DNA of 44,306 bases from Candidatus Thiosymbion oneisti (GCF_900092655.1 NZ_FLUY01000766.1:1-44306); one strand, 5' to 3'; shown: positions 24,144 to 32,349, numbered from the stretch's first letter. The notes: a model not told the origin generated them from the sequence alone. Numbers and translations: made by a program.

Positions 24144-25949
24144 CTAAGGCGATGTTTTGTCGTGGGGCCTGGCCTGTCTGAGGCGCGCTGCCTGATCTTC
24201 GTAGGCACGGGTGAAGGCGTCTCTGAACAGGTTCATGAAATCGTCGGCCGCATCCGCCGCAATCGCCTGGTAGGTTTCAGTGAAAAGGTCCCAATACTTT
24301 GCCTTGCGGGCCATCGGCATCAGGTTGTCGATGAAGGAACGGTCGCGAAACCGTTTTTCCAATTCCGCCGGGTCCAGGCGTTTCAACAGCGCATGGAGCG
24401 CCGCGCGGAGACCGGCGACGAGTGCCATCTCGTGGCACTGGATGTCGTCGAAGGCCTCACGGGTCGCTTCCAGGGGCGGCAAGAAACCACGGCTCGGTCG
24501 AAACAGCAAGTGAGCGAGGGCGTCTCTTGGGTCGACCGAGAACTTGAAGGGATTGTTTTCCGTCGCCTGGATCCTGGTCATCTCCAGACGTAGCTCGTTC
24601 TTGAAGCTGGCCCGACCCATCAGGACCCGCATCAGCCCCTCGGTCATCGCCCGCAAGAGCAACCCCGTGGTCCGCATAAGTTCGGCTTGGGCCTGCCGAT
24701 CGGCCGGTAGTTCTCCGGTGTCCAATCCCGTGAGGAAGGCCTGGAGTGCATCCGTCTCGCTGGCTATGGTAGGCGCTGATCGTGTTTCTTGGGTCCTTTC
24801 ACCCGAGGGAGGGGTCGGTACCGGTTGCCCCTCGCGTGGGGCCGGGTTCGGAGCGATCGAGGCAGTCGGAAACTCAGGGCTACCGGTATGGAGGGCCGGC
24901 TTCGGAGCGGTTAGTGCAGGTGAAGACTCGGGGCCACCGAGGCAAGAAGCCGGGTCCGAAACGGCTGAGGCAATCGGAGGCTCAGGACCACCGGTCGGTA
25001 AGTTCCACTCTTTTTGCTCCTCAAACGGAAGCGGGTCCGGAGTGGCTGGAGTAGACGGAGACTCGGGGTCACCAACATGGAGGACCGGCTCTGGAGCGGT
25101 TGGTGCAGATGAAGACTCGGGACCACCGACGGGGAGGACCGGGTCCGAAACGGCTGGGACAGATGGAGACTCGGGGCCGCCGACGGGGAGGACCGGGTCC
25201 GAAACGGCTGGGACAGATGGAGACTCGGGGCCGCCGGTCGGTAGGTCCTGTTCTCCGGGTTGCGGGCGCGATGCATCCGCCCAGATGTCATAGTCCTCCG
25301 GAACTGCTTCGGGCGGACTGTAGGAGGCGTTCCAGTCGGGGGTATGATCCGGCTCCGTCGCCGCAGCCGGGGCCCTGGAAGACTCGCGCTCGGGCCTAAG
25401 CGTCCGGTGCCCCTCTTCCGAGGGCGCCGACATCAGCCAGTCGTCAGGCCCTGCGGATGCTTCCTGGCTTGCCGCTGGGGGGGAGAACGGATCGCTTGCT
25501 GCCGATGTCTCTCCGACCAGATCCATGATATCAGGCACAGCGCCGCCGGACGGGGTCTGCGCATAGGACTCGAATTCGGGCCTACCGCCGGCAAGGGGGT
25601 CGATCGAAGCGACAGGTTGCGGTTGAGAAACCTCCTGGGAGACGCGGATTTCATAGGCACCGATGCTCAGCACGTCACCGTCATGAAGCTCGACCTCCTG
25701 ACCCTCACGGAACGGTTCCGCGGCGTTGTTGACGAAGGTCCCGTTCTTGCTGGTATCCGTCAGAAAGAAGGCACCCTCGCGAAAGCTGATTCTGGCGTGC
25801 TGTCGCCCTACCCAACGCTCGGGGTCTGCAAGCGCCAGCTCATTATCCGGGTTGCGCCCGATGGTCCCGCCGGTGATGCCGATCCTCGCGGTCGGCGTCG
25901 ACTGTGCAGGGCGATCTTGATAGCGGACAACGGTCAGAATCAATTCCAT
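24144..25949 (-). CDS. tagH: Type VI secretion-associated FHA-domain protein TagH
   Basis: 601 residues from the ATG at 25949 (MELILTVV, the usual family start); an in-frame extension to 26045 is not conserved. The N-terminal FHA domain (about 1-105) has IGRNPDNELALAD, the phosphopeptide loop VGRQHARIS and DTSKNGTFVN. A long Pro/Ser/Glu-rich linker (about 110-385) contains imperfect 18-residue repeats of PVGGPESPSVPAVSDPVL type. The C-terminal TagH domain (about 400-590) carries FLTGLDTGELPA, LLLRAMTEGLMRVLMGRASFK and NNPFKFSVDPRDAL. In type VI systems TagH/Fha1 links Ser/Thr phosphorylation to assembly. No Tss core genes are in the window, so partners may lie elsewhere or be lost. No strong ribosome-binding site. 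Confidence 0.87.
   Translation of the reverse strand: MELILTVVRYQDRPAQSTPTARIGITGGTIGRNPDNELALADPERWVGRQHARISFREGAFFLTDTSKNGTFVNNAAEPFREGQEVELHDGDVLSIGAYEIRVSQEVSQPQPVASIDPLAGGRPEFESYAQTPSGGAVPDIMDLVGETSAASDPFSPPAASQEASAGPDDWLMSAPSEEGHRTLRPERESSRAPAAATEPDHTPDWNASYSPPEAVPEDYDIWADASRPQPGEQDLPTGGPESPSVPAVSDPVLPVGGPESPSVPAVSDPVLPVGGPESSSAPTAPEPVLHVGDPESPSTPATPDPLPFEEQKEWNLPTGGPEPPIASAVSDPASCLGGPESSPALTAPKPALHTGSPEFPTASIAPNPAPREGQPVPTPPSGERTQETRSAPTIASETDALQAFLTGLDTGELPADRQAQAELMRTTGLLLRAMTEGLMRVLMGRASFKNELRLEMTRIQATENNPFKFSVDPRDALAHLLFRPSRGFLPPLEATREAFDDIQCHEMALVAGLRAALHALLKRLDPAELEKRFRDRSFIDNLMPMARKAKYWDLFTETYQAIAADAADDFMNLFRDAFTRAYEDQAARLRQARPHDKTSP
25019..25234. repeat. 54-bp tandem repeats within tagH
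   Basis: Units 25127-25180 and 25181-25234 are identical over 54 bp, and the two preceding units (25019-25126) are diverged copies. Each encodes 18 residues of linker, so copy number can change without breaking the frame. Confidence 0.9.
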
Positions 25950-26078
25950 GGGGGAAAGTATAACCTTCACCGACCATTTCAACACGACCACGGCGAGACT
26001 TTTGATTAACCGCTGGGACGCAGGGAATGCAACGTAATTATTCAACCGGTGGTATTCTAGTTTTGTTGCTGCCGAGTA

Positions 26079-26128
26079 TAGGCAACTTGAAAATTCCCTG
26101 TCATGGGGTTTTCAAGGCACCCTATAGA
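26079..26128. repeat. Short inverted repeat with IS5-type ends
   Basis: TATAGGCAACTTGAAAA at the left is mirrored by TTTTCAAGGCACCCTATA at the right, about 50 bp overall. The word TTTTCAAGG(T/C)GCCC is shared with the IS end at 23566 and with the MITE at 29792-29887. It lies in the divergent promoter region of tagH and the gene at 26218. Confidence 0.55.
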
Positions 26129-26217
26129 TCAGAAACGACAAGCTTAGAACACCAGCTTGGAACGCTTGTCGAGATGGGCAGACGGCGCCCAAGCCTGCTG
26201 TTAAAATCAGTAGTCTT

Positions 26218-26967
26218 ATGTTACCGCCGGTCGACATCGCCTATATCGCCGAAGCGCTCCGCATATACTCGGAGGCGCTCACCGAGGTACTCGAGGACCG
26301 GAATGGCGAAGCAGATCCCGATCCACGGGTCCTGTTGAAGGCCCTGAGCGATCTCTTCGATCACCTACGGCGACTCGAGGACGGCGCACCGGATCAGGTA
26401 GCGATGGATGGATTCACTCCACCGGCGTCGGCGGACCTCCACTCCCTGGGTAACTACGGCATCGACCTGTTGGCCCGCCTGGCAGCCCTCGCCGGTACTC
26501 TGTTAGCGCCACCAAAGGCCCGCGCTATTGAGGAGCTGGCACTGCCGCTTGCCTGCTGGATAGCCCGCCGCGGTGGAGAGCTTGGCTACCTCGAGCCAGT
26601 GGTCAACGGCGCGGCACATCTGGCCAATCGTCTGATGCGACCATCCGAGTTGGAGCAGCTTTACGGCCTGCTCACGGAGGTCGTCAATGCAGTCGACCCC
26701 CGAATCTCTCAGCACACGACCTCCGCGGACTCGTCCCGCCCGTGGCGGGTCCTGCTGCTCAATCGGGCCATCGTGGCGACGCGTAGCCATCAACCGGCGC
26801 TGATGGAGGAGGCCTTCGAGTCCGTCATCGAGTACCTACCTGAGGAGGCACCCACCTTCTTTCGTGAGGGAATGGAGCAGATGGACGCATTGAATTATCC
26901 ATCCCAGGTCCGGGATCTGATGCAACGCTTCTACCAACAATGTTGTGGGCGGCGTGTGCTGCATTAG
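26218..26967 (+). CDS. Conserved hypothetical protein next to tagH
   Basis: 249 residues; family not recognised. The protein is soluble, predicted all-helical and acidic, with no signal peptide or membrane segment. It begins MLPPVDIAYIAEALRIYSEALTEVLED and ends in a Cys-Cys pair (QQCCGRRVLH). Codon use and GC match the host, so it is a real resident gene. It is divergent from tagH across a 270-bp region; that placement suggests, but does not show, a link to type VI secretion. No ribosome-binding site is obvious before the ATG at 26218, so a later start cannot be excluded. Confidence 0.7.
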   Translation: MLPPVDIAYIAEALRIYSEALTEVLEDRNGEADPDPRVLLKALSDLFDHLRRLEDGAPDQVAMDGFTPPASADLHSLGNYGIDLLARLAALAGTLLAPPKARAIEELALPLACWIARRGGELGYLEPVVNGAAHLANRLMRPSELEQLYGLLTEVVNAVDPRISQHTTSADSSRPWRVLLLNRAIVATRSHQPALMEEAFESVIEYLPEEAPTFFREGMEQMDALNYPSQVRDLMQRFYQQCCGRRVLH

Positions 26968-26996
26968 TTGGAACCGGTCAGAATGAGGAAAGACCC

Positions 26997-27251
26997 ATGT
27001 TCAAACTATTCAAGAGGCTATTTCTGTTAATCTTTTCCCCCCATTTCTTCGCTGGCCTTAAAGCAGAAGAAGTTTTTGAAAAACAAGCACTGGAAAACTC
27101 CTGGATAGTAGAAAAAATCCCTCAAGACCAGACGAGTTTTGAAAAATATAGAAAGAGCGACAAGTCTATTAAAAGAGGAGATTATATTTGCAGAAACTGC
27201 AATAATTCTGAAGAGGTATTAGGCATTATAAAATCAAGAAGGGTAAATTAA
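26997..27251 (+). CDS. Small AT-rich hypothetical protein with CxxC
   Basis: 84 residues from the ATG at 26997, preceded by GAGGAAAG. The N-terminal ~20 residues are hydrophobic (FKLFKRLFLLIFSPHFFAGL), a possible membrane anchor or amphipathic helix. The rest is charged, with one C-x-x-C (YICRNCNN) that could bind a metal. The gene is much more AT-rich than its neighbours. The final codons and the TAA fall at the left edge of a family 2/3 composite repeat, so the native C-terminus may have been altered. No family recognised; it could be a remnant. Confidence 0.5.
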   Translation: MFKLFKRLFLLIFSPHFFAGLKAEEVFEKQALENSWIVEKIPQDQTSFEKYRKSDKSIKRGDYICRNCNNSEEVLGIIKSRRVN

Positions 27252-27445
27252 AGTTCCAGGATAGTGCCCTGCCCAACATGGTATGGGACACGCCGCCATC
27301 CATTGATGTGGTTCGCCGCCGTCCCTGGCGGCTCACCGCATCCTACGGAGGGCGTCATCTTTTGCGACACCCTCTCCGGGAGAGGGGTTGGGGAGAGGAG
27401 ATCGAAATGAACCTCTCTACTTTGACAACTTATAAATTCACCATC
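27240..27445 (+). repeat. Composite MITE: family 3 hairpin plus family 2 right end
   Basis: It starts near GGGTAAATTAAAG and contains GGACACGCCGCCATCCATTG, a family 3 hairpin (27304-27346), TTTTGCGACACCC, the G-rich block GGGAGAGGGGTTGGGGAGAG, and ends TAAATTCACCATCACC. The word order is the same as in the lhr insert. It ends nine bases before the yciB start codon. Confidence 0.72.
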
Positions 27446-27453
27446 ACCCACAC

Positions 27454-28119
27454 ATGAAATTCCTGATCGACTTCTTTCCGGTCCTGCTCTTTTTTATTGC
27501 CTACAAAGTCTACGACATCTACGCGGCTACGGCAGTGGCGATTGTCGCCTCGGCGGTCCAAGTGGGTTGGTTCCGGCTCAAGCACCGCCGTACCGAGACC
27601 ATGCACCTGGTCACGCTCGGCCTGCTCATGGTTTTCGGAGGGCTCACCATCTTTTTGCAGGACCGTACCTTCATCATGTGGAAGCCGTCTATCGTCAACT
27701 GGTTGTTCGCGGCCGTCTTCCTCGGCAGCCACTTCATTGGTGAGCGTCCGCTCATCGAGCGCATGCTGGGCCAGGCGGTTAAGATGCCGCGTCACATTTG
27801 GCGCCGCCTGAATCTGGCCTGGTCCATCTTTTTCATCATCGCCGGGTTGGCGAATCTATATGTGGCCGGGCAATTCTTCACCGCCGAGCAGGCACTCGTC
27901 GCGGCTGCCGGTCAGCTGGAAGTCGATCTTGCCGCCTGCAGCGAGGTATCTTCCAAGGAGCTGCTCGAGCTGTGCATGGTGGCCCAGTCACGGGAGGAGA
28001 CTTGGGTTAACTTCAAGCTCTTCGGTATGATGGGGCTGACGCTTGTCTTCGTGGTTGCCCAGGCATTCTATTTGGCCCGGCATATTTCAGATTCCGCGGC
28101 CTCGGAGGAGATCCACTAA
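27454..28119 (+). CDS. yciB: Inner-membrane protein YciB (septation protein A family)
   Basis: 221 residues, five or six membrane helices. The N-terminus [26 protein letters not shown] and the core [20 protein letters not shown] with TWVNFKLFG are diagnostic. YciB is involved in cell-envelope and septum synthesis. The protein is about 40 residues longer than E. coli YciB (179) because of a loop between ANLYVA and TWVNFK containing two Cys ([15 protein letters not shown]). A MITE ends just upstream, and no Shine-Dalgarno sequence is visible before the ATG. yciI follows after one base. Confidence 0.9.
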   Translation: MKFLIDFFPVLLFFIAYKVYDIYAATAVAIVASAVQVGWFRLKHRRTETMHLVTLGLLMVFGGLTIFLQDRTFIMWKPSIVNWLFAAVFLGSHFIGERPLIERMLGQAVKMPRHIWRRLNLAWSIFFIIAGLANLYVAGQFFTAEQALVAAAGQLEVDLAACSEVSSKELLELCMVAQSREETWVNFKLFGMMGLTLVFVVAQAFYLARHISDSAASEEIH

Positions 28120-28120
28120 C

Positions 28121-28423
28121 ATGTATTACGCCATCATTGCCAAGGACAAGGCGGACAACCTGAACGACCGGCTCAAGGCACGTCCGGCGCACCTGGATCG
28201 GTTGCGACAGCTACAGGACGCGGGCAGATTGCTGCTGGCGGGCCCGCACCCGGCTATCGACAGCGAAGATCCGGGAAGCGCCGGATTTACCGGCTCGCTG
28301 ATCGTGGCCGAGTTTCCCGACCTCGAGGCCGCTCGTGCCTGGGCCGCCGCCGATCCTTATGTCACCGCCGGAGTTTTCACGGAGGTCACGGTAAAGCCCT
28401 TCCGCAAGGTTTTTCCGGAGTGA
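28121..28423 (+). CDS. yciI: YciI family protein
   Basis: 100 residues from the ATG at 28121, with GGAGGAG upstream inside the end of yciB. Earlier in-frame starts are rejected because [12 protein letters not shown] is the standard start. Conserved elements are [22 protein letters not shown] with the family His, and [21 protein letters not shown]. YciI proteins have a ferredoxin-like fold with a His-Asp pair; their substrate is unknown. The yciB-yciI pair is conserved in Gammaproteobacteria and is probably co-transcribed here. Confidence 0.92.
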   Translation: MYYAIIAKDKADNLNDRLKARPAHLDRLRQLQDAGRLLLAGPHPAIDSEDPGSAGFTGSLIVAEFPDLEAARAWAAADPYVTAGVFTEVTVKPFRKVFPE

Positions 28424-28599
28424 GCCCGGGATGAGCATGAAGCCGACAGATTTTTCGGGTATATAGAAACCTGATCCCAGGCCGGAAGGTGAAGCAGAAG
28501 AGCGCGGCCTTTCGGCGCAGCGCCGTCGGAAGATACGAGAAATCTGTACCACGGCAGACTATATGTGACGGATACCTATCGCAAACCGGGAACATTCGG

Positions 28600-29772
28600 A
28601 TGGCTTCGGCACAGGATACGGCGATGGGGACCAACCATGGCCCCAAACCAGAAGACCGGGAGGTCCCCGGGGTCCTGATTCGGCTGCTGGAATTAGCCGA
28701 CGTGCAGCTCAACGGCAGCCGGCCTTGGGATATTCAGGTCCACGATGCGGCACTCTATGACCGGGTTCTACGTCAGGGTTCCCTCGGTTTCGGCGAGGCT
28801 TATATGGATAATGCCTGGGATAGCAAGCGTTTGGATGAGACCCTCTATAAGCTGCTGAGCGCCCGCCTCAACACGATAAAGGGCTTCGGCAAGCTCCGGT
28901 TCTTAGGGGCATTCCTGCGTAATTTTCTGTTCAACCCTCAATCACGCAAACGCGCCTTCCAGGTCGGAGAACACCATTATGACATCGGCAACGATGTCTA
29001 TGCGGCCATGCTGGACCCGACCATGAGCTACAGCTGTGGTTATTGGAAGGACGCCGCGGATCTGGAGCAGGCCCAGCTCGCCAAGCTTCGCCTCATCTGC
29101 GACAAGCTAGAGCTGAAATCCGGCGAGCGGCTGCTGGACATCGGTTGCGGTTGGGGGGGACTGGCCCGATTTGCGGCGCAGAACTACGGGGTAGAGGTAA
29201 CCGGCATTACAGTCTCGAAGGAACAGCAACGCTTTGCCCAAGCGCGTTGTGTTGGTCTACCGGTCAGCATCGAGCTGATGGACTACAGGGACCTTAGAGG
29301 CCGCTTCGACAAGGTCGTCTCCGTGGGCATGTTCGAGCACGTAGGCCCCAAGAATTACCCGGCCTATTTCGCGACCGTCGGGCGGGTGATGGTGGCAGAT
29401 GGGTTATTCCTACTTCACACTATCGGTGACTACGACCACCCGCGCGCCCCGAACCCCTGGATCGACAAGTACATCTTTCCCAACGGCCATGTCCCCTCGC
29501 TCCAGGAGGTCAGCAAGGCCATCGAGCACGACTTCGTCCTCGAGGATTGGCACAACTTCGGCCAGGACTATGACGCTACGCTCATGGCTTGGTGGAAGAA
29601 CTTCGACCTCGCCTGGCCGCGGTTCGCCGACAGGTACGACGAGCGTTTCTATCGCATGTTCAAGTTCTACCTGAACGCCTGTGCCGGCTACTTCCGCTCC
29701 CGCCAGGGCCAACTCTGGCAACTGGTGCTGAGCAAATACGGTCGGCGCGAGATCTACCGCTCCATCCGTTGA
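28600..29772 (+). CDS. cfa: Cyclopropane-fatty-acyl-phospholipid synthase
   Basis: 390 residues from the ATG at 28600 (E. coli Cfa has 382); the frame is open further upstream to 28489 but without conservation. The N-terminal domain includes GFGEAYMDNAWDSKRLDE. The SAM-dependent methyltransferase core has LLDIGCGWGGLARFAA (motif I). Active-site signatures are YSCGYWK (Cys of the bicarbonate site), SVGMFEHVGPKNYPAYF and the late WHNFGQDYDATL, MFKFYLNACAGYFRS. It adds a methylene to the double bond of membrane phospholipid acyl chains, typically in stationary phase or acid stress. It stands alone, followed by a short MITE. Confidence 0.92.
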   Translation: MASAQDTAMGTNHGPKPEDREVPGVLIRLLELADVQLNGSRPWDIQVHDAALYDRVLRQGSLGFGEAYMDNAWDSKRLDETLYKLLSARLNTIKGFGKLRFLGAFLRNFLFNPQSRKRAFQVGEHHYDIGNDVYAAMLDPTMSYSCGYWKDAADLEQAQLAKLRLICDKLELKSGERLLDIGCGWGGLARFAAQNYGVEVTGITVSKEQQRFAQARCVGLPVSIELMDYRDLRGRFDKVVSVGMFEHVGPKNYPAYFATVGRVMVADGLFLLHTIGDYDHPRAPNPWIDKYIFPNGHVPSLQEVSKAIEHDFVLEDWHNFGQDYDATLMAWWKNFDLAWPRFADRYDERFYRMFKFYLNACAGYFRSRQGQLWQLVLSKYGRREIYRSIR

Positions 29773-29791
29773 TAACCGATAGCCCGACTCT

Positions 29792-29887
29792 TTAAGGGCA
29801 CCTTGAAAAATGAAGCGAAGTGGAAACTGCGTTTTCACTTCGCGGCTTGAAAAATCGCCGGGAAGCAATTTTTCAAGGTTCCCTTAA
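29792..29887. mobile_element. 96-bp MITE with IS5-type 20-bp ends
   Basis: TTAAGGGCACCTTGAAAAAT (29792-29811) is mirrored by ATTTTTCAAGGTTCCCTTAA (29868-29887), 19 of 20 matching. An inner GCGAAGTG/CACTTCGC pair adds a hairpin. The end sequence matches the IS end at 23566 (GGGCACCTTGAAAAAT), so this may be mobilised by that IS family. It separates cfa from oxyR and extends into the 3' end of oxyR (stop at 29884-29886). Confidence 0.75.
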
Positions 29888-30816
29888 GCCGAGTCCGGAT
29901 ACGAGACACCGGGAAGGTCCGCCCCGCGGATGGCGCGCGCGAGCACATCGACCGCCTCCAGGCGCGAAAACGATTTGCGCCAGGCCAGGGCCACCCGGCG
30001 GTGCGGGGCCTTTCCGGCAAAGGGCAGGCCACGTACCAAAGGCTCCACGAACCGGTCCTCCGCGACGGCGCTACAGGGCAGCACCGTTATCCCAACCCCG
30101 CTGGCCACCATGCAGCGGATGGTCTCCAGGGAGCCTCCTTCGAGCCCACGTTGCAGGCTGTTGCCGCCCGCGGTGGATCTGATGCAGTTCGGGCAGACCT
30201 CGAGTACCTGGTCCCGGAAGCAATGCCCCGGTCCGAGCAGCAGCACATCCTCGTTGCCGAGCTGATCGACATCTACCGACGCTTGTCCGGACCAGGGATG
30301 ACTGCCCGGCAATAGCACGATGAAGGATTCGTCGTAAATGGGCCTCGTCAGTACCCCCGGCTCATTGAAGGGCAGCGAGATAACGATGACATCCAGATCC
30401 CCGCGCTTGAGGCGTTCGCTCAACACGGACGTGAAGTTCTCCTCGATCATCAGAGGCATTTCCGGTGCCTGTTCCGATATCCGGGGAATCAACCGGGGCA
30501 GCAAATAGGGACCAATGGTATAGATGGCACCCAGACGCAAGATACCGGCAAGCGGATTCTTTCCATGTCGGGCCAAGTGCTTGATTCCATCCGCTTCCTC
30601 CAATACCCGTTGGGCCTGCTCGACGATCTGCTGACCGACGGTGGTGACGGTCACCTCCCCCGTACCACGCTCGAATAGACTCACCCCGAGCTCGTCCTCC
30701 AGCTTTTTGACCGCCACACTCAAGGTCGGCTGGCTGACAAAGCAGGCCTCCGCGGCACGTCCGAAATGGCGCTCTCTCGCCACCGCCACGATGTAACGAA
30801 GCTCACTGAGTGTCAT
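29884..30816 (-). CDS. oxyR: Hydrogen peroxide-sensing LysR regulator OxyR
   Basis: 310 residues from the ATG at 30816. The N-terminal winged helix-turn-helix (MTLSELRYIVAVARERHFGRAA...QPTLSVAVKKLEDELG) is followed by the LysR substrate domain. GHCFRDQVLEVC places the redox pair at Cys199 and Cys208, the exact E. coli OxyR positions, so a disulphide switch is expected. The start overlaps the sfsA stop by four bases (ATGA), an unusual coupling for a regulator. The stop codon (TAA, 29886-29884) lies inside the right end of the 96-bp MITE, so the last residues were probably changed by insertion. No katG or ahpC is nearby. Confidence 0.93.
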   Translation of the reverse strand: MTLSELRYIVAVARERHFGRAAEACFVSQPTLSVAVKKLEDELGVSLFERGTGEVTVTTVGQQIVEQAQRVLEEADGIKHLARHGKNPLAGILRLGAIYTIGPYLLPRLIPRISEQAPEMPLMIEENFTSVLSERLKRGDLDVIVISLPFNEPGVLTRPIYDESFIVLLPGSHPWSGQASVDVDQLGNEDVLLLGPGHCFRDQVLEVCPNCIRSTAGGNSLQRGLEGGSLETIRCMVASGVGITVLPCSAVAEDRFVEPLVRGLPFAGKAPHRRVALAWRKSFSRLEAVDVLARAIRGADLPGVSYPDSA

Positions 30817-31571
30817 TGCAGATTCGGCATTGTAAGATCCACCGGCAACCCCTCGCCGACCTCCAGGTGGGTTTCCGTGTGCCTGATGCGCACGGCGAGC
30901 ACTTCGACGCCAGCCTCCGCCGCTGCGGTTAAACGCTCGGTGTAAGCGGGATCGATCGACCAGGCCGGGGCAAAGCACTGACCCTCGGGCCGATTGACGG
31001 CGTACAGCATAACACCGCGGTTGCCCAGTTCCACCGCCGCCTGCAGTAGACTCAAGTGTTTGCGCCCACGTTCGCTGACGGCATCCGGAAACCGCAGCCA
31101 GTTGCCGTCGAGTAGGGTCACGTTCTTGATCTCTATCAAGACATCCGGCGCCGGTCCCTTGGTGAGGACGATATCCAAACGCCCTTTAGAGTATCCGGTG
31201 GGGGCAAATTTCACTTCGCGTCTGAGCTTCCGATATCCGGCAAGGGTCGGAATCCGTCCCCCCATTATGCCTTCTGCCATCACCGCGTTGGCGCGACCGG
31301 TGTGTATACCCACCCAACCGGCACCCATATCCACCCGTTCCAATGTCCAAGCCAACTTGCGGCGGGGATCGTCGCTGCAACTCAGCTGCACCGCTGCACC
31401 GGGGGACCAACAGCTAGACATACGCCCAGTGTTGGGCACGTGAGCGGTTACGAGCGAACCGTCGGCAAGCTCCACATCGGCCAGAAACCGCTTGTAACGA
31501 CGCAGAATGCGTCCGTCGATCAGGGTCGGTAACAGCAGCTTGAGATCCCGGCTAATGGATATCGAATCCAC
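30813..31571 (-). CDS. sfsA: SfsA family protein (sugar fermentation stimulation)
   Basis: 252 residues from a GTG at 31571; no strong ribosome site, so the exact start is uncertain. An SfsA OB-like N-terminal domain (RRYKRFLADVELADGSLVTAHVPNTGRMSSCWSPGA) precedes the nuclease-like domain with GRLDIVL, VLIEIKNVTLL and FPDAVSERGRKHL. The D...E-x-K pattern is that of PD-(D/E)XK enzymes. SfsA was named for a sugar-fermentation phenotype; its activity on nucleic acid is suggested by the fold. It overlaps acyP by 20 bases upstream and oxyR by 4 bases downstream, forming an acyP-sfsA-oxyR operon. Confidence 0.9.
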   Translation of the reverse strand: MDSISISRDLKLLLPTLIDGRILRRYKRFLADVELADGSLVTAHVPNTGRMSSCWSPGAAVQLSCSDDPRRKLAWTLERVDMGAGWVGIHTGRANAVMAEGIMGGRIPTLAGYRKLRREVKFAPTGYSKGRLDIVLTKGPAPDVLIEIKNVTLLDGNWLRFPDAVSERGRKHLSLLQAAVELGNRGVMLYAVNRPEGQCFAPAWSIDPAYTERLTAAAEAGVEVLAVRIRHTETHLEVGEGLPVDLTMPNLQ

Positions 31572-31842
31572 TCAGGTGCGGGAAGGCACCCGGCTCGCAG
31601 GCGACACCCGTGACTTCGGCCGTGGGCGGACCGACGCGCAACCACTCGCGTAGTTGGCCCACCAAGTCCGGCTCGCCACAGACGAGGACCTCTACCCGGC
31701 CATCCGACAGGTTGCGCGCATAACCCGTCAGCCCCAGCCGTTGGGCCTGCTCGCGGGCGGCGGCGCGGAAAAAAACCCCTTGCACCCGACCCGCCACCAG
31801 ACAACGAAAACATACGCGTTTGTCAGATGCCTGTTCACTCAT
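31552..31842 (-). CDS. acyP: Acylphosphatase
   Basis: 96 residues. The signature VAGRVQGVFFRAAAREQAQ contains the catalytic Arg, and GYARNLSDGRVEV contains the catalytic Asn. It hydrolyses acyl phosphates such as carbamoyl or acetyl phosphate in the cytoplasm. It is the first gene of the minus-strand acyP-sfsA-oxyR group and is divergent from arsC, about 100 bases away. Confidence 0.92.
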   Translation of the reverse strand: MSEQASDKRVCFRCLVAGRVQGVFFRAAAREQAQRLGLTGYARNLSDGRVEVLVCGEPDLVGQLREWLRVGPPTAEVTGVACEPGAFPHLSGFDIH

Positions 31843-31942
31843 AAACGCCGACCTCCTTCACCTTATTTGGAGTTTTCCGACCGTGGCTTACAATAGCAGT
31901 ATTCAAGGGGCGATGTCCGCCCCGCCGCGATCGAGGGCTTTC

Positions 31943-32290
31943 ATGACCATCACCATCTACCATAATCCACGCTGCAGCAAATCCCGCCGGACCTTGGAGC
32001 TGCTTCGGGACCAGGGCCTCGAGCCCCGGATCCTGGAGTACCTCAAGACCCCCCCGGATACTGCAACGCTGGAACGTCTGCTGGATATGTTGGGCCTGGA
32101 GCCTCGTGAGCTCATGCGCAAGCAGGAAAAGGCGTACCAGGAGCACGCGCTGGCGAACCCGGAGCTGTCCCGGAACGCCCTGATCGCGGCCATGGTCGCC
32201 CACCCGAAGCTGATCGAGCGCCCAATCGTCGTCACGGAGGATAAGGCCGCCCTGGGCCGTCCACCGGAGGCCGTGCTCGATATCCTGTAG
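31943..32290 (+). CDS. arsC: Glutaredoxin-dependent arsenate reductase family protein (ArsC)
   Basis: 115 residues from the ATG at 31943. The thioredoxin-like ArsC motif is YHNPRCSKSRRTLELL with the catalytic Cys, followed by EYLKTPP, MRKQEKAY and the C-terminal RPIVV. It matches the ArsC/YfgD group; true arsenate reductase activity versus a general Grx-like role cannot be told from sequence. No arsR or arsB is nearby, which favours the housekeeping YfgD-like role. The TAG stop is the first TAG of a family 3 repeat (GTAGGATGCGG). Confidence 0.88.
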   Translation: MTITIYHNPRCSKSRRTLELLRDQGLEPRILEYLKTPPDTATLERLLDMLGLEPRELMRKQEKAYQEHALANPELSRNALIAAMVAHPKLIERPIVVTEDKAALGRPPEAVLDIL

Positions 32291-32349
32291 GATGCGGTGA
32301 GCGCGGTAGGTCATACAGGATGGCACCACGAGGAGGCGCGAACCGCATC
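32287..32349 (+). repeat. GTAGGATGCGG hairpin repeat (family 3)
   Basis: GTAGGATGCGGTGAGCGCGG...GGCGCGAACCGCATC, with the same arms as 15120-15162 and 27304-27346 but a longer loop. It begins in the arsC stop codon and is followed directly by a family 1 copy. Confidence 0.72.
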
